A stretch of DNA of 37,129 nt from Planctomycetaceae bacterium (GTDB lineage: Bacteria > Planctomycetota > Planctomycetia > Planctomycetales > Planctomycetaceae), in NCBI GenBank assembly GCA_021732845.1, contig JAKFUF010000215.1, positions 1 through 37,129 of the forward strand. Direction: 5' to 3'. The notes below the pieces were generated by a model that was not told the DNA's origin, did no database searches, and saw only the letters and a program-made list of their open reading frames with translations. The first letter of the stretch is position 1. Each line of letters starts with the position of its first letter. Shown here piece after piece: positions 25,985 through 37,114 of the stretch. The position numbers and the translations under genes are program-made.

Positions 25985-26100
25985 GGACAGGATGAAAAGG
26001 ATGGGAAAGGATTTGTTTGTGACAGCTTTCAAGGTGAACATCCTTTCTTATCCTCTCTCATCCTTTCTTATCCTCTCTCATCCTTTCAATCCTGTCTCAA
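25985..26100. repeat. 20-bp tandem repeat with an inverted companion
   Basis: TCCTTTCTTATCCTCTCTCA is repeated exactly at 26041-26060 and 26061-26080, with a degenerate third unit to 26100. GGACAGGATGAAAAGGATGG, then GAAAGGATTTG (25985-26015), is an inverted relative. The rest of the ~300-base gap (25941-26248) before mraY shows nothing more. Confidence 0.85.
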
Positions 26101-26248
26101 AAGGCCGGAACGGCTGTTGGCGTCGGATGAACCCCAGAGCGCGGACAGGCCGGAACAAACTGCGCATTGATTGATCTTGCCGTTTTGCTGAGAATGCGGC
26201 TCCCCGGTGCAACCACGCCCGCCGCGCTCACTCCAGGCTTCCTCATAA

Positions 26249-27361
26249 ATGCTCCTTTGGCTCCTGCATCGATACGGACATCTGCTGGAGCATCTCGAAC
26301 CGGCGGACGTGGCGGCCGAGACGCGGGTGTTCATCACCTCGCGGACGGCTCTGGCGAGCTTCACCGCCTTTCTGCTCGCCGTGATTTTTGGCCCCGCGGC
26401 CATCCGCTGGCTGAAGGGCCGCTTTCGGGAACGGATCGCCAGCGATTCCGCGCGGCTCAACGAACTCCACAAGGCCAAGGAACGCACCCCCACGATGGGC
26501 GGGCTGCTCATCATGGGGGCCATGTTCACGGCCGTCCTGCTGTGGGGCAACCTGTCCAACCGCTATGTGCAACTGGCGATGCTGCTGTCGCTGGGGATGG
26601 GCGCGATCGGCACGCTCGACGACTGGATCAAGCTCAGCACCACCCGCAAGGGGCTGACGGTTCGACAGAAATTCATGGGGCAACTGGTGGTGTCGCTGGT
26701 GGTCTCGGCCCTGTTGTACGTCGAGCACCGCACGCGGCCGCACGGGTTGGAACTGCTCTGGCCGTATGGAGCGTTTGGCATTTCGCTGGGGCCGCTGTTT
26801 GTCGGGTGGAGCATGCTGCTGTTGGTCTACAGCAGCAACGCCGTGAACCTCACCGACGGGCTGGATGGCCTGGCCGCCGGCTGCATGGTGTTTGCCGGCG
26901 CGGCATTCGTCGCCCTCTCCTACCTCGGCGGACACAAGCAACTGGCGGGTTACCTCGGCACTCCCTACATGCCCGGCTGTGGAGAACTGACCGTCGTCCT
27001 GGGGGCGATGGTGGGGGCCGTGCTGGGATTCCTCTGGTTCAACTGCCATCCGGCGGAGGTCTTCATGGGGGACGCCGGCTCACTGCCCCTGGGCGGGCTG
27101 ATCGGCCTGGCTGCCCTGGTGACCCGGCAGGAGATCCTGCTGGCGATCGTCGGCGGCATTTTCCTCATCGAAACCCTCAGCGTCGTGGCTCAGGTTGCGT
27201 GGTACCGCCGCACCAAAACCCGCATCCTCTTATGCAGCCCGCTGCACAACCATTTCCTGTTTCAGGGCATGCACGAAACCAAGATCGTGACGCGGTTCTG
27301 GATCACCGCCGCCCTCCTGGCCATCGCCGCCATCGCCAGCCTGAAGCTGCGTGCGGGGTGA
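26249..27361 (+). CDS. mraY: Phospho-N-acetylmuramoyl-pentapeptide transferase (MraY)
   Basis: A 370-residue polytopic membrane enzyme that transfers phospho-MurNAc-pentapeptide to undecaprenyl phosphate, making lipid I. Seen: KERTPTMGG, GTLDDWIK with D124/D125, NAVNLTDGLDGLA with D203, NCHPAEVFMGDAGSLPLGG with D275, and the C-terminal PLHNHFLFQGMHETKIVTRFW region. The motif that is HHH in most MraY enzymes is H333-N334-H335 here. About ten hydrophobic segments fit the family. The gene is outside any visible mur/fts cluster. No Shine-Dalgarno sequence precedes ATG 26249. Its presence implies the organism makes peptidoglycan precursors. Confidence 0.95.
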   Translation: MLLWLLHRYGHLLEHLEPADVAAETRVFITSRTALASFTAFLLAVIFGPAAIRWLKGRFRERIASDSARLNELHKAKERTPTMGGLLIMGAMFTAVLLWGNLSNRYVQLAMLLSLGMGAIGTLDDWIKLSTTRKGLTVRQKFMGQLVVSLVVSALLYVEHRTRPHGLELLWPYGAFGISLGPLFVGWSMLLLVYSSNAVNLTDGLDGLAAGCMVFAGAAFVALSYLGGHKQLAGYLGTPYMPGCGELTVVLGAMVGAVLGFLWFNCHPAEVFMGDAGSLPLGGLIGLAALVTRQEILLAIVGGIFLIETLSVVAQVAWYRRTKTRILLCSPLHNHFLFQGMHETKIVTRFWITAALLAIAAIASLKLRAG

Positions 27362-27425
27362 ACAACGGCCCATCGGGAGTGTTGCCCCCCCCGCAATTGG
27401 TGTCGGGTCCGTTGAAGCCCGTCTT

Positions 27426-27603
27426 GACGTGTCCGACAAAAGTCGGGCGTCTCAGTTTCATGGGATTTCAAATTTCACAGGAAAATGACCACTGGCCGAC
27501 ACTCGATCTGCAGAGCGCGTCTTGCATCTGGCATTGTGCCGCGCCAGACAGTTCGATTTGGCCGCACAGGACTGTGAAATTTGAAATCTGAAATTTGAAA
27601 TTA
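27426..27603. repeat. Interspersed element, copy D
   Basis: The left arm has GACGTGTCCGACAAAAGTCG and GGGATTTCAAATTTCACAG; the right arm has CAGTTCGATTTGGCCGCACA and ACTGTGAAATTTGAAATCTG. The arms are inverted relative to each other. This is the best-preserved copy after A. The rest of the 27362-27721 gap holds nothing else I can name. Confidence 0.75.
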
Positions 27604-27721
27604 TTCTGTGTAAACCACACCAGTTGCGAATTCAGGTTCTTGCGGGTTCACATGCGTGGCGACGGAATGTCCGCGAAGCAGTCGCTTGCAGCCGATCTCT
27701 GCGTTCCGCTATTTAAATCGT

Positions 27722-28615
27722 ATGCCTGCTTCACCTGACACCCCCCATTCCCGCTCTGGTTTCGAGGCGGAATACCCGTTTGAATCGCGGTTCTTTTCGC
27801 TCGGAAACCTCAAGTATCACTATGTCGACGAGGGCCACGGCAGCGAGGTGGTGCTGTGCGTGCATGGCAACCCGACCTGGAGTTTTGCCTTTCGCAACGT
27901 CATCAAGTCGCTGTCGGGCCAGCGGCGGGTGATCGCCGTCGACCACATCGGCTGTGGCTTCTCGGACAAGCCACAGGAGTACGAGTACACGCTGCGGCAG
28001 CACATCGAGAACCTCTCGCAGTTCATCACCGGACTGGACCTGAAGCAGATCACGCTGCTGGCTCACGACTGGGGTGGAGCCATCGGCATGGGCACCGCCG
28101 TCCGCATGCCAGACCGCTTTGAGCGGCTGGTGTTGTGCAACACCGCGGCGTTTCGTTCCAAGCGGATCCCGTTTCGGATCGCGATGTGCCGCTGGCCGCT
28201 GTTTGGCGCGATTGGAGTCCGTGGTTTCAACCTGTTCGCCCGCGCGGCGCTCTCCATGGCGGTCAGCAAACGCGACAGCCTGCCCCCCGCCGTCCGCAAG
28301 GGGCTGATCGCCCCCTACGGCAACTGGCACGACCGCGTGGCCATCCACCGCTTCGTGCAGGACATCCCCATGTCCCCGTCCCACCCCAGCTATGCCGACC
28401 TCGTGGCTCTGGAAGACGCCCTGCCCACCCTCAAGGGCAAGCCGATGTTGCTCCTGTGGGGCGAACGCGACTGGTGCTTCACCACCCACTTCCGCGACGA
28501 GTTCCAACGCCGCTTCCCGGAGGCCCAGTCGCTCTCATTCCCCGATGCCGGACACTACGTGATTGAGGACGCGAGAGAGCGGTTGATTGCGCGGCTGCGG
28601 GAGTTTTTGCTTTGA
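27722..28615 (+). CDS. oleB: OleB-like alpha/beta hydrolase (haloalkane dehalogenase family)
   Basis: A 297-residue alpha/beta hydrolase. Seen: oxyanion-hole HGNPTWSFAFR, DHIGCGFSDKP, nucleophile elbow HDWGGAIG with Asp116 as nucleophile, LCNTAAFRSKRIPF, GVRGFNLFARAAL, IAPYGNWHDRVAIHRFVQDI, acid candidate GERDW (D250), and AGHYVIED with His278. These words fit OleB, the beta-lactone decarboxylase of head-to-head long-chain olefin synthesis, better than classical dehalogenases. oleA, oleC and oleD are not in this window, so the pathway assignment is inference; a haloalkane dehalogenase or other ester hydrolase remains possible. ATG 27722 has no Shine-Dalgarno sequence. Confidence 0.8.
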   Translation: MPASPDTPHSRSGFEAEYPFESRFFSLGNLKYHYVDEGHGSEVVLCVHGNPTWSFAFRNVIKSLSGQRRVIAVDHIGCGFSDKPQEYEYTLRQHIENLSQFITGLDLKQITLLAHDWGGAIGMGTAVRMPDRFERLVLCNTAAFRSKRIPFRIAMCRWPLFGAIGVRGFNLFARAALSMAVSKRDSLPPAVRKGLIAPYGNWHDRVAIHRFVQDIPMSPSHPSYADLVALEDALPTLKGKPMLLLWGERDWCFTTHFRDEFQRRFPEAQSLSFPDAGHYVIEDARERLIARLREFLL

Positions 28616-28888
28616 GCCTCAGCCCAGACCGCAGCACTTTTGTTCGCTGGGCGATGTGGTGAGAGGGCTCCAGCTCCTGCTGGGCCGCGGTGAACAGTGC
28701 GCGCTGATTCCTTGGTCGGCTTTCTCGCAAGTGGCTCATGTTTCCTTCAAAAGCCGGAGCAGCCTGTTGCTCGCGGCTCTGGCGGACCAGAGCCCTCCCG
28801 CCACGCCGATCACATCGTGGAAACGGCCCGCTTGGGAGAGCAGATTTAGACGACCGGACACTTGCTCCAAGCCGCTCTCTGAGAACCA

Positions 28889-32002
<3,114 letters not shown>

Positions 32003-32517
32003 GAATATGGAGTCCTGCACAAATTCCGGCGGGGACCAAAAGGCGGGACGATGGATGGCGACCCGCGCAACCCATCGGGATTCCTTCATTAGACTTAACG
32101 GGAATGGCGAATGCCAGATCGAGCTGTTTTCGATTTTCGAAGGAGGATTTTCGGTGGGGTCTCCGACTGGCGGCTCGTGGTTGAAATCTGCAAACCTCGG
32201 CGGAACGTGGGCGACAGCGACCATCAACGACGGGCGACCAACGTATGATCCTGAATTGTTGGCGTCCCCGGTTGCCGCTATCGTGCGGATTCACCGCAAT
32301 TGGCCCGGCTTCGCATTCCGCGACGCACCAATTGCGATTTCGATTGCCAGTCGTCAGGGCGTGCGCCAATGCCAGTCGAAGCCAAGCCACTGTTCCGACC
32401 CGATGTGCCCCGCATGCCGTTGCTGGCATTCTCGTTGCCGGACACAGCCTTGCAGGTCAAAAATCCGCCGCGGCCACCAGCGTGTCGCGGATTGGGGCGA
32501 GCCACAGAGGTGCCAGC
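32003..32517. other. Gap between the PSD1 and DUF1016 genes
   Basis: About 500 bases with no supported gene. It holds the upstream region of the leftward PSD1 gene and, at its right end, AGAGGTG about eight bases before ATG 32518. Small similar words such as CAATTGGC and ACCAATTG recur but I see no defined repeat. Confidence 0.45.
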
Positions 32518-32831
32518 ATGAGGAAAAAGGCCATTCCGCGCCGACCGTCCGGCCCCGAACTCGTCTACGGGCGGATCCGGGGAATTCTGGATTCTGCACG
32601 GACGAACGTCGCGCGCACGGTCAACTCCACACAGGTGATGGCCAACTGGCTGATTGGGCGGGAGATCATTGAAGAGGAGCAGCACGGGAGCGAGAAGGCA
32701 GGCTATGGACGCAGGCTGATTGATGAACTTTCCGCGAAGTTGCAGGCTGAATTTGGCGGCGGATTCAGTCCAACAAGCTTGAAGCTGTGCCGTCAGTTCT
32801 ACTTGATTTATCCCGCACTCCTGCCGCCTGG

Positions 32832-32934
32832 AATTGGTCACACACTGTGTGACCAATTGGGATCGCCCGTGGAGAACGGGGGGAACCGCGTCTCTCCCAG
32901 TGGACAGGATCAGATTAGTCACACAGTGTGTGAC
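32832..32934. repeat. Two related palindromes inside the DUF1016 gene
   Basis: A 27-base palindrome centred on GGTCACACACTGTGTGACC (32832-32858) and a 17-base one, GTCACACAGTGTGTGAC (32918-32934), share the core TCACACA...TGTGTGA. They encode the paired GHTLCDQ and SHTVCDQ segments. Confidence 0.85.
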
Positions 32935-33444
32935 CAGAGTTGGAAGGCCGGGCAACTCCATCCCAATCTGTCGTGGTCATTGTATCGGCACCTCGTGAAG
33001 GTGGCGGACAAACTGGCCCGCGGGTTTTACGAGATCGAAGCCATTCAGAACAACTGGTCAGCCCGTGAACTGGAACGGCAGATCAACAGCCTGCTCTTTG
33101 AGCGCCTGGCCAAAAGCCGCGACAAGGCGGGGCTGCGGCGGCTGGCAACGCGAGGGCAGGAAATCCTCCATCCCACGGACATCTTCAAGGATCCGCTGGT
33201 CATCGAATTTCTGGGCCTGCCCGAATCGCCAAAACTTGTCGAATCCGACCTGGAAACCGCGCTGCTCAACAACCTGCAAGCGTTCTTGATGGAACTGGGC
33301 CGAGGCTTTGCCTTCATTGGCAGACAGGAGCGAATCACGCTGGAAGGAGATCATTTTTATGTCGATCTGGTTTTCTATCACGTCGTCCTGAAATGTTATG
33401 TGCTGATCGACTTGAAGGTGGGCAAGCTGACCCACGGCGACCTC

Positions 33445-33536
33445 GATAGTACTGCACGACTCCGGCACACCTATCGCGGATCCGCTCGGCAGGCCTCGCA
33501 CCCGATCCGCTGGCGGTGTCCCGGAGTCTTGCAAGG
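33445..33536. mobile_element. 92-bp palindromic (REPIN/MITE-like) insertion in DUF1016 gene
   Basis: Outer arms GACTCCGGCACACC (33458-33471) and GGTGTCCCGGAGTC (33515-33528) pair at 13 of 14 positions. Inner arms GCGGATC (33476-33482) and GATCCGC (33504-33510) pair perfectly, with four unpaired bases on each side between the stems and a 21-base loop. TGCA flanks both sides. No target-site duplication is evident. Its excision restores the host gene's frame exactly. Confidence 0.75.
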
Positions 33537-33995
33537 GGGCAACTGCAGCTCTATGTGAATTACTTTGACGAGGAGCGCTGCTCGGATGACGACAATCCGA
33601 CGCTCGGGCTGATCCTCTGCACCGACAAAAATGACGCCGTGGTGAAATACACGCTGGGACCGGAACAAACCCGGAAGATCTTTGCCAGTCGGTACAAGCT
33701 CTACCTGCCCACGGAACAGGAACTTCGCGAGGAGCTGCGCCGGGAGGCACGGCTGATCCCGTCGGCACCGCCGCCGTCAGACAAGCTGCCCGGCAAGACC
33801 CGGCATCTGGAAAGGAAGCCGAACAAAAAATGAACCGTCATCCATGTCGGAACCGTCATTCGACTCATCCGCAGACGATGGCTGTGACGCAGAAATCTTC
33901 TGCCACACAACACCGCCGAAACCGAATCGCCTCCAGGTTGGTATACTCCCGCACGATCCCGTGGCTCGTGCCGTCTGTTCCTCGTGAGAGACCTG

Positions 33996-35504
33996 ATGAA
34001 TCGCTTCAACGTGAAGGCCGTGGCAGTGCTGGTTCTGCTGTCGGGCATGGTTGGCCAACGGATGGCTGTCGCGGAGACGGCGAAGCCTGCGGATGTGACC
34101 TACACCAAAGACATTGCGGCGATTCTGTGGAAGAACTGCGCCGGCTGTCACCGGCCCGGCGAAGTCGGGCCGTTCTCGTTGCTGAAGTATCAGGACGCCG
34201 CCAAGCGGGCGGATTTTCTCGTGCAGATTACCGCCGACAAACGGATGCCGCCGTGGAAGGCCGAAGCGGGTCACATCCAGTACCGGGACGAACGTCGGCT
34301 GAGCGAAGAGGATCTGGCCAAGCTGGCGGCCTGGGCCAAGGCCGGCGCGCCTGAGGGCGACCCGAAGGATCTGCCCGAGGCTCCCAAGTTTGCCGAAGGG
34401 TGGCAGTTGGGCGAGCCCGACATGATCCTGAAGATGGAGGAATCGTTCACGATTCCGGCGGACGGCAACGATATTTACCGCTGCTTCGTGCTGCCGATGA
34501 ACCTCAGCGAAGACCGGTATGTCGAAGCGGTGGAATTTCGCCCCGGCAACCGCCGCGTGGTGCATCATGCGATCATGTATCTGGATGCGCTGGGGCAGGG
34601 GCAGAAGAAGGATGCGGCGGATCCAGGACCGGGCTATGAGAGCTTTGGCGGACCGGGAATCCTGCCCACAGGCAGCTTGGGCGGATGGGCTCCAGGAGCC
34701 ACGCCGATGCGGTTTCCCGCCGATATGGGTCGGTTTGTGAAGAAGGGCTCACAACTGATCATGCAGGTGCATTACCACCCGTGGGGCAAGGAAGAGCAGG
34801 ATCAGTCGCAGCTTGGCGTGTACTTCACCAAAGCCAAACCCAGCCAGGTGGTCCTGGGCATTCCGATGATCCAGACGAGGCTCAAGATTCCGGCCGGCGA
34901 GGCCCGACATAGGGTGACCACTGAAACGGTGGTTCCCGCGGATGTTCTGGCGATTGGGATTTCTCCGCACATGCACCTGATTGGCCGAGAGATGAAGGTC
35001 ACGGCGACCGCGCCGGACGGTAACAAACAGGTTCTGTTGTGGATCAAGGACTGGGATTTTAATTGGCAGGGTGCATATGGATTTGCCACGCCGATTCCCA
35101 TCAAGAAGGGCACGAAGCTGGAACTGGAAGCCTTCTACGACAACTCCCAGGACAACCCGAAGAACCCCAACTCTCCGCCGAAAATGGTTCGCTGGGGCGA
35201 ACAGACCACCGACGAAATGTGTCTCTGCGGCCTGACCGTGGCTACGGCCGACCACGCCTCAATGACCGCCCTGGCAATGATGCGCGGAGCGCGGATTGGG
35301 CTGATCTTTGGCGGAGGCTTCCCTGTCGACAACATGAAGCAGGCGGGCGGCGTGCCGATTCCCGACGATTACAAAGCCGTCCTGGCACCCTTCGACAAGA
35401 ACAGCGACGGCCGCCTCTCCGATGACGAGATCAACGCCATGCCGCCGGGCGTGAAGGAACGGGTTCGGGCGGCGATCAGTGAACTGGTGGGCGGCGCGGA
35501 ATGA
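33996..35504 (+). CDS. Cytochrome c / copper type II monooxygenase-like / EF-hand protein
   Basis: A ~502-residue exported protein. A signal peptide (VAVLVLLSGMVGQRMAVAE) leads to a cytochrome c-like domain with heme motif CAGCH (AAILWKNCAGCHRPGEVGPF) and MPPW. The central part resembles ascorbate-dependent copper monooxygenases (PHM/DBH fold): VVHHAIMYLD and QVHYHPWG offer the first copper site, and PHMH in ISPHMHLIGREMKV plus M in TTDEMC the second. The C-terminus has one EF-hand, DKNSDGRLSDDEI. Function is likely periplasmic oxidation with electrons passed through the heme; substrate unknown. ATG 33996 follows GAGAG; GTG 33984 is an alternative. A TATACT at 33942 may be its -10 box. Confidence 0.88.
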   Translation: MNRFNVKAVAVLVLLSGMVGQRMAVAETAKPADVTYTKDIAAILWKNCAGCHRPGEVGPFSLLKYQDAAKRADFLVQITADKRMPPWKAEAGHIQYRDERRLSEEDLAKLAAWAKAGAPEGDPKDLPEAPKFAEGWQLGEPDMILKMEESFTIPADGNDIYRCFVLPMNLSEDRYVEAVEFRPGNRRVVHHAIMYLDALGQGQKKDAADPGPGYESFGGPGILPTGSLGGWAPGATPMRFPADMGRFVKKGSQLIMQVHYHPWGKEEQDQSQLGVYFTKAKPSQVVLGIPMIQTRLKIPAGEARHRVTTETVVPADVLAIGISPHMHLIGREMKVTATAPDGNKQVLLWIKDWDFNWQGAYGFATPIPIKKGTKLELEAFYDNSQDNPKNPNSPPKMVRWGEQTTDEMCLCGLTVATADHASMTALAMMRGARIGLIFGGGFPVDNMKQAGGVPIPDDYKAVLAPFDKNSDGRLSDDEINAMPPGVKERVRAAISELVGGAE

Positions 35505-35566
35505 GACGTTCTGGCGGCCCGTGACCAGCATGGCAGGCATTGACGGCGCAAAGTTGAGGAATCCGC

Positions 35567-35596
35567 GTGACGACACACGCGAGTCGGCCCTATAAT
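35567..35596 (+). promoter_or_regulatory. Candidate promoter of the PP2C gene
   Basis: A perfect TATAAT at 35591-35596 is preceded after 18 bases by GTGACG (35567-35572), a partial -35 match. The leader to ATG 35641 is about 40 bases. Confidence 0.5.
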
Positions 35597-35640
35597 CAAA
35601 TTCCTTGGGGGTGCTAACGATTTGAATTGAAAGCTCCGTA

Positions 35641-36939
35641 ATGCTGTGGGAGCAGAAGGTCGAATACGCGGTGCAGAGCGATATTGGCTTCCGGCGACGG
35701 AACAACCAGGATTCGTTCGCCGTTCAGATCGCCCCAGATCGCGAGATCTGGGAGCGGCGTGGCCATTTGTTTCTAGTCGCCGACGGCATGGGCGGGCACG
35801 CGGTTGGCGAACTGGCCAGCAAGCTGGCTGCCGACACCATCCCTCACACCTTCTTCAAGTCCACCGAGGAAGCCACCGAGTTTGCGCTGCAGGATGCGAT
35901 CACCACGGCGCATCGCGCGATTCACGAGCGGGGCACGCAGAACCGCGACTTCACCCGCATGGGAACGACCTGCACCACATTGGTGCTGTCGCCCCGCGGG
36001 GCGATTCTGGGGCATGTGGGCGACAGCCGCTGTTATCGGATCCGTGGCGGTCGCATTGAACAGTTGACGTTTGATCACAGTCTGCAATGGGAACTGCTGC
36101 GTCAGGGGCGGATGTCGCCGGAAGAGATTTTCCTGCAGCAACCCCGCAATGTGATCACCCGCAGCCTCGGGCCAGAGCCGACCGTCGAGGTCGATGTCGA
36201 GGGACCGTATGTCATCCATCCAGGGGATGTCTATCTGCTGTGCAGCGATGGGTTGTCGGGACTGCTCAAGGATGAAGAGATCGGCACCATCGCCGCTGAA
36301 CTTCCGCCGCCAGCCGCCTGCCGGCTGCTGGTCGACCTGGCGAATCTGCGTGGCGGGTCCGACAACATCACGGTGTTGATCGCGCGGGTCGGCGAGCCAC
36401 CGCCGGGTGCCGTGGCTCTGCCTCCGCCGGAACCTCCTGTCCGCGAATCGCAGTATGGCTGGGGCTGGCTGGCCGGATTCCTGGCCGTCGGTGTGACCTT
36501 CGTCACAGGGCTGGCGGCGGCGATGCTCGACCGTCCGGTCGAAGGCGTTTACATCGAAGCTCTGGCGGTCGTGGGAATGGGGGCGTTGATCCTCTGCTGG
36601 CTGCGGTTTCGCCGCGAGCGGCGGGAACCCATTCTCGCCGCCGTCTCGGCGGGAACACCCTACCGCACGGCCTCTGCCCAGGTCACGTCCAAGTTTGTCA
36701 GCGACCTGGCCCGCGTGGAATCGGGACTACAGAAAAACGCGCACGAAGAGGGCTGGACGGTGAACTGGGAAGAGCATGACCTGGCGTTCAAGGCGGCGAA
36801 GGCCGCGCTCTTGGACCGCCAGTATTCGCTGTGCCTGAAGCACTACGCCAGCTCGATCCGGGCCCTGATGTCCGCCGTCCAGCAGCATCGGCGGCAAAGC
36901 GACAAGTCGATCAAGTGGGGCACCAAGCCGACAAATTGA
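35641..36939 (+). CDS. Membrane PP2C-type (PPM) Ser/Thr phosphatase
   Basis: A 432-residue protein. The N-terminal ~255 residues form a PP2C domain: SDIGFRRRNNQDSF, VADGMGGHAVGE with metal-binding D48, RMGTTCTTLVL, LGHVGDSRCYRIR, LTFDHSLQWELL, NVITRSLGPEP, LLCSDGLSGLL and GGSDNITVLI. A Pro-rich linker and two hydrophobic helices follow (WLAGFLAVGVTFVTGLAAAM; ALAVVGMGALILCW), then a cytoplasmic helical tail that resembles a short TPR (AAKAALLDRQYSLCLKHYAS). Expected to reverse phosphorylation by Hanks-type kinases, Mn2+/Mg2+-dependent. It stands alone with a good -10 box upstream. It differs from the FHA-GAF phosphatase at 3912-5726 in belonging to the PP2C, not the SpoIIE, branch. Confidence 0.93.
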   Translation: MLWEQKVEYAVQSDIGFRRRNNQDSFAVQIAPDREIWERRGHLFLVADGMGGHAVGELASKLAADTIPHTFFKSTEEATEFALQDAITTAHRAIHERGTQNRDFTRMGTTCTTLVLSPRGAILGHVGDSRCYRIRGGRIEQLTFDHSLQWELLRQGRMSPEEIFLQQPRNVITRSLGPEPTVEVDVEGPYVIHPGDVYLLCSDGLSGLLKDEEIGTIAAELPPPAACRLLVDLANLRGGSDNITVLIARVGEPPPGAVALPPPEPPVRESQYGWGWLAGFLAVGVTFVTGLAAAMLDRPVEGVYIEALAVVGMGALILCWLRFRRERREPILAAVSAGTPYRTASAQVTSKFVSDLARVESGLQKNAHEEGWTVNWEEHDLAFKAAKAALLDRQYSLCLKHYASSIRALMSAVQQHRRQSDKSIKWGTKPTN

Positions 36940-37077
36940 AAGTTCCCGTGACAGGCGGCACGGTCCTTGGACCGGATGGTCAGAAATTTGACCACGAATT
37001 TTCATGGCGCGGGCTTGCCCGAAACCCAACACCCCTTAGTGTCGCATCGTCAGCCCCAAGGGGGCAGAATTCGATAG

Positions 37078-37114
37078 CCCAGGGCGAAGTTGGCAACGCC
37101 AACGGAGCCCTGGG
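37078..37114. repeat. Cruciform-like nested inverted repeat
   Basis: Outer arms CCCAGGGC and GCCCTGGG and inner arms GTTGGC and GCCAAC (loop AAC) are perfect; three bases separate them on each side. It lies in the gene-free end of the window after the PP2C gene, which also carries the ACCACGAATTTTCA fragment near 36992. Confidence 0.8.

Larger units (their letters stand above)
32518..33833 (+). pseudogene. DUF1016/YhcG-family PDDEXK nuclease, frameshifted by an insert
   Basis: The first frame (32518-33558) begins MRKKAIPRRPSGPEL and shows the family sequence: VMANWLIGREIIEEEQHG, FSPTSLKLCRQFYLIYP, LSWSLYRHLVKVADKLARGF, NNWSARELERQINSLLFERL, FAFIGRQERITLEGDHFYVD, LVFYHVVLKCYVLIDLKVGK, with the PDDEXK-like D...ID-x-K core intact. 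After GDL the frame runs into unrelated residues and stops at 33558. Family sequence resumes in another frame at GQLQLYVNYFDEER and runs to 33833 (GLILCTDKNDAVVKYTL, FASRYKLYLPTEQELREEL). Removing exactly 33445-33536 joins the two parts in frame. The truncated product may still fold; whether it is active is unknown. YhcG-like proteins are putative nucleases, some linked to mobile DNA. Confidence 0.85.
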
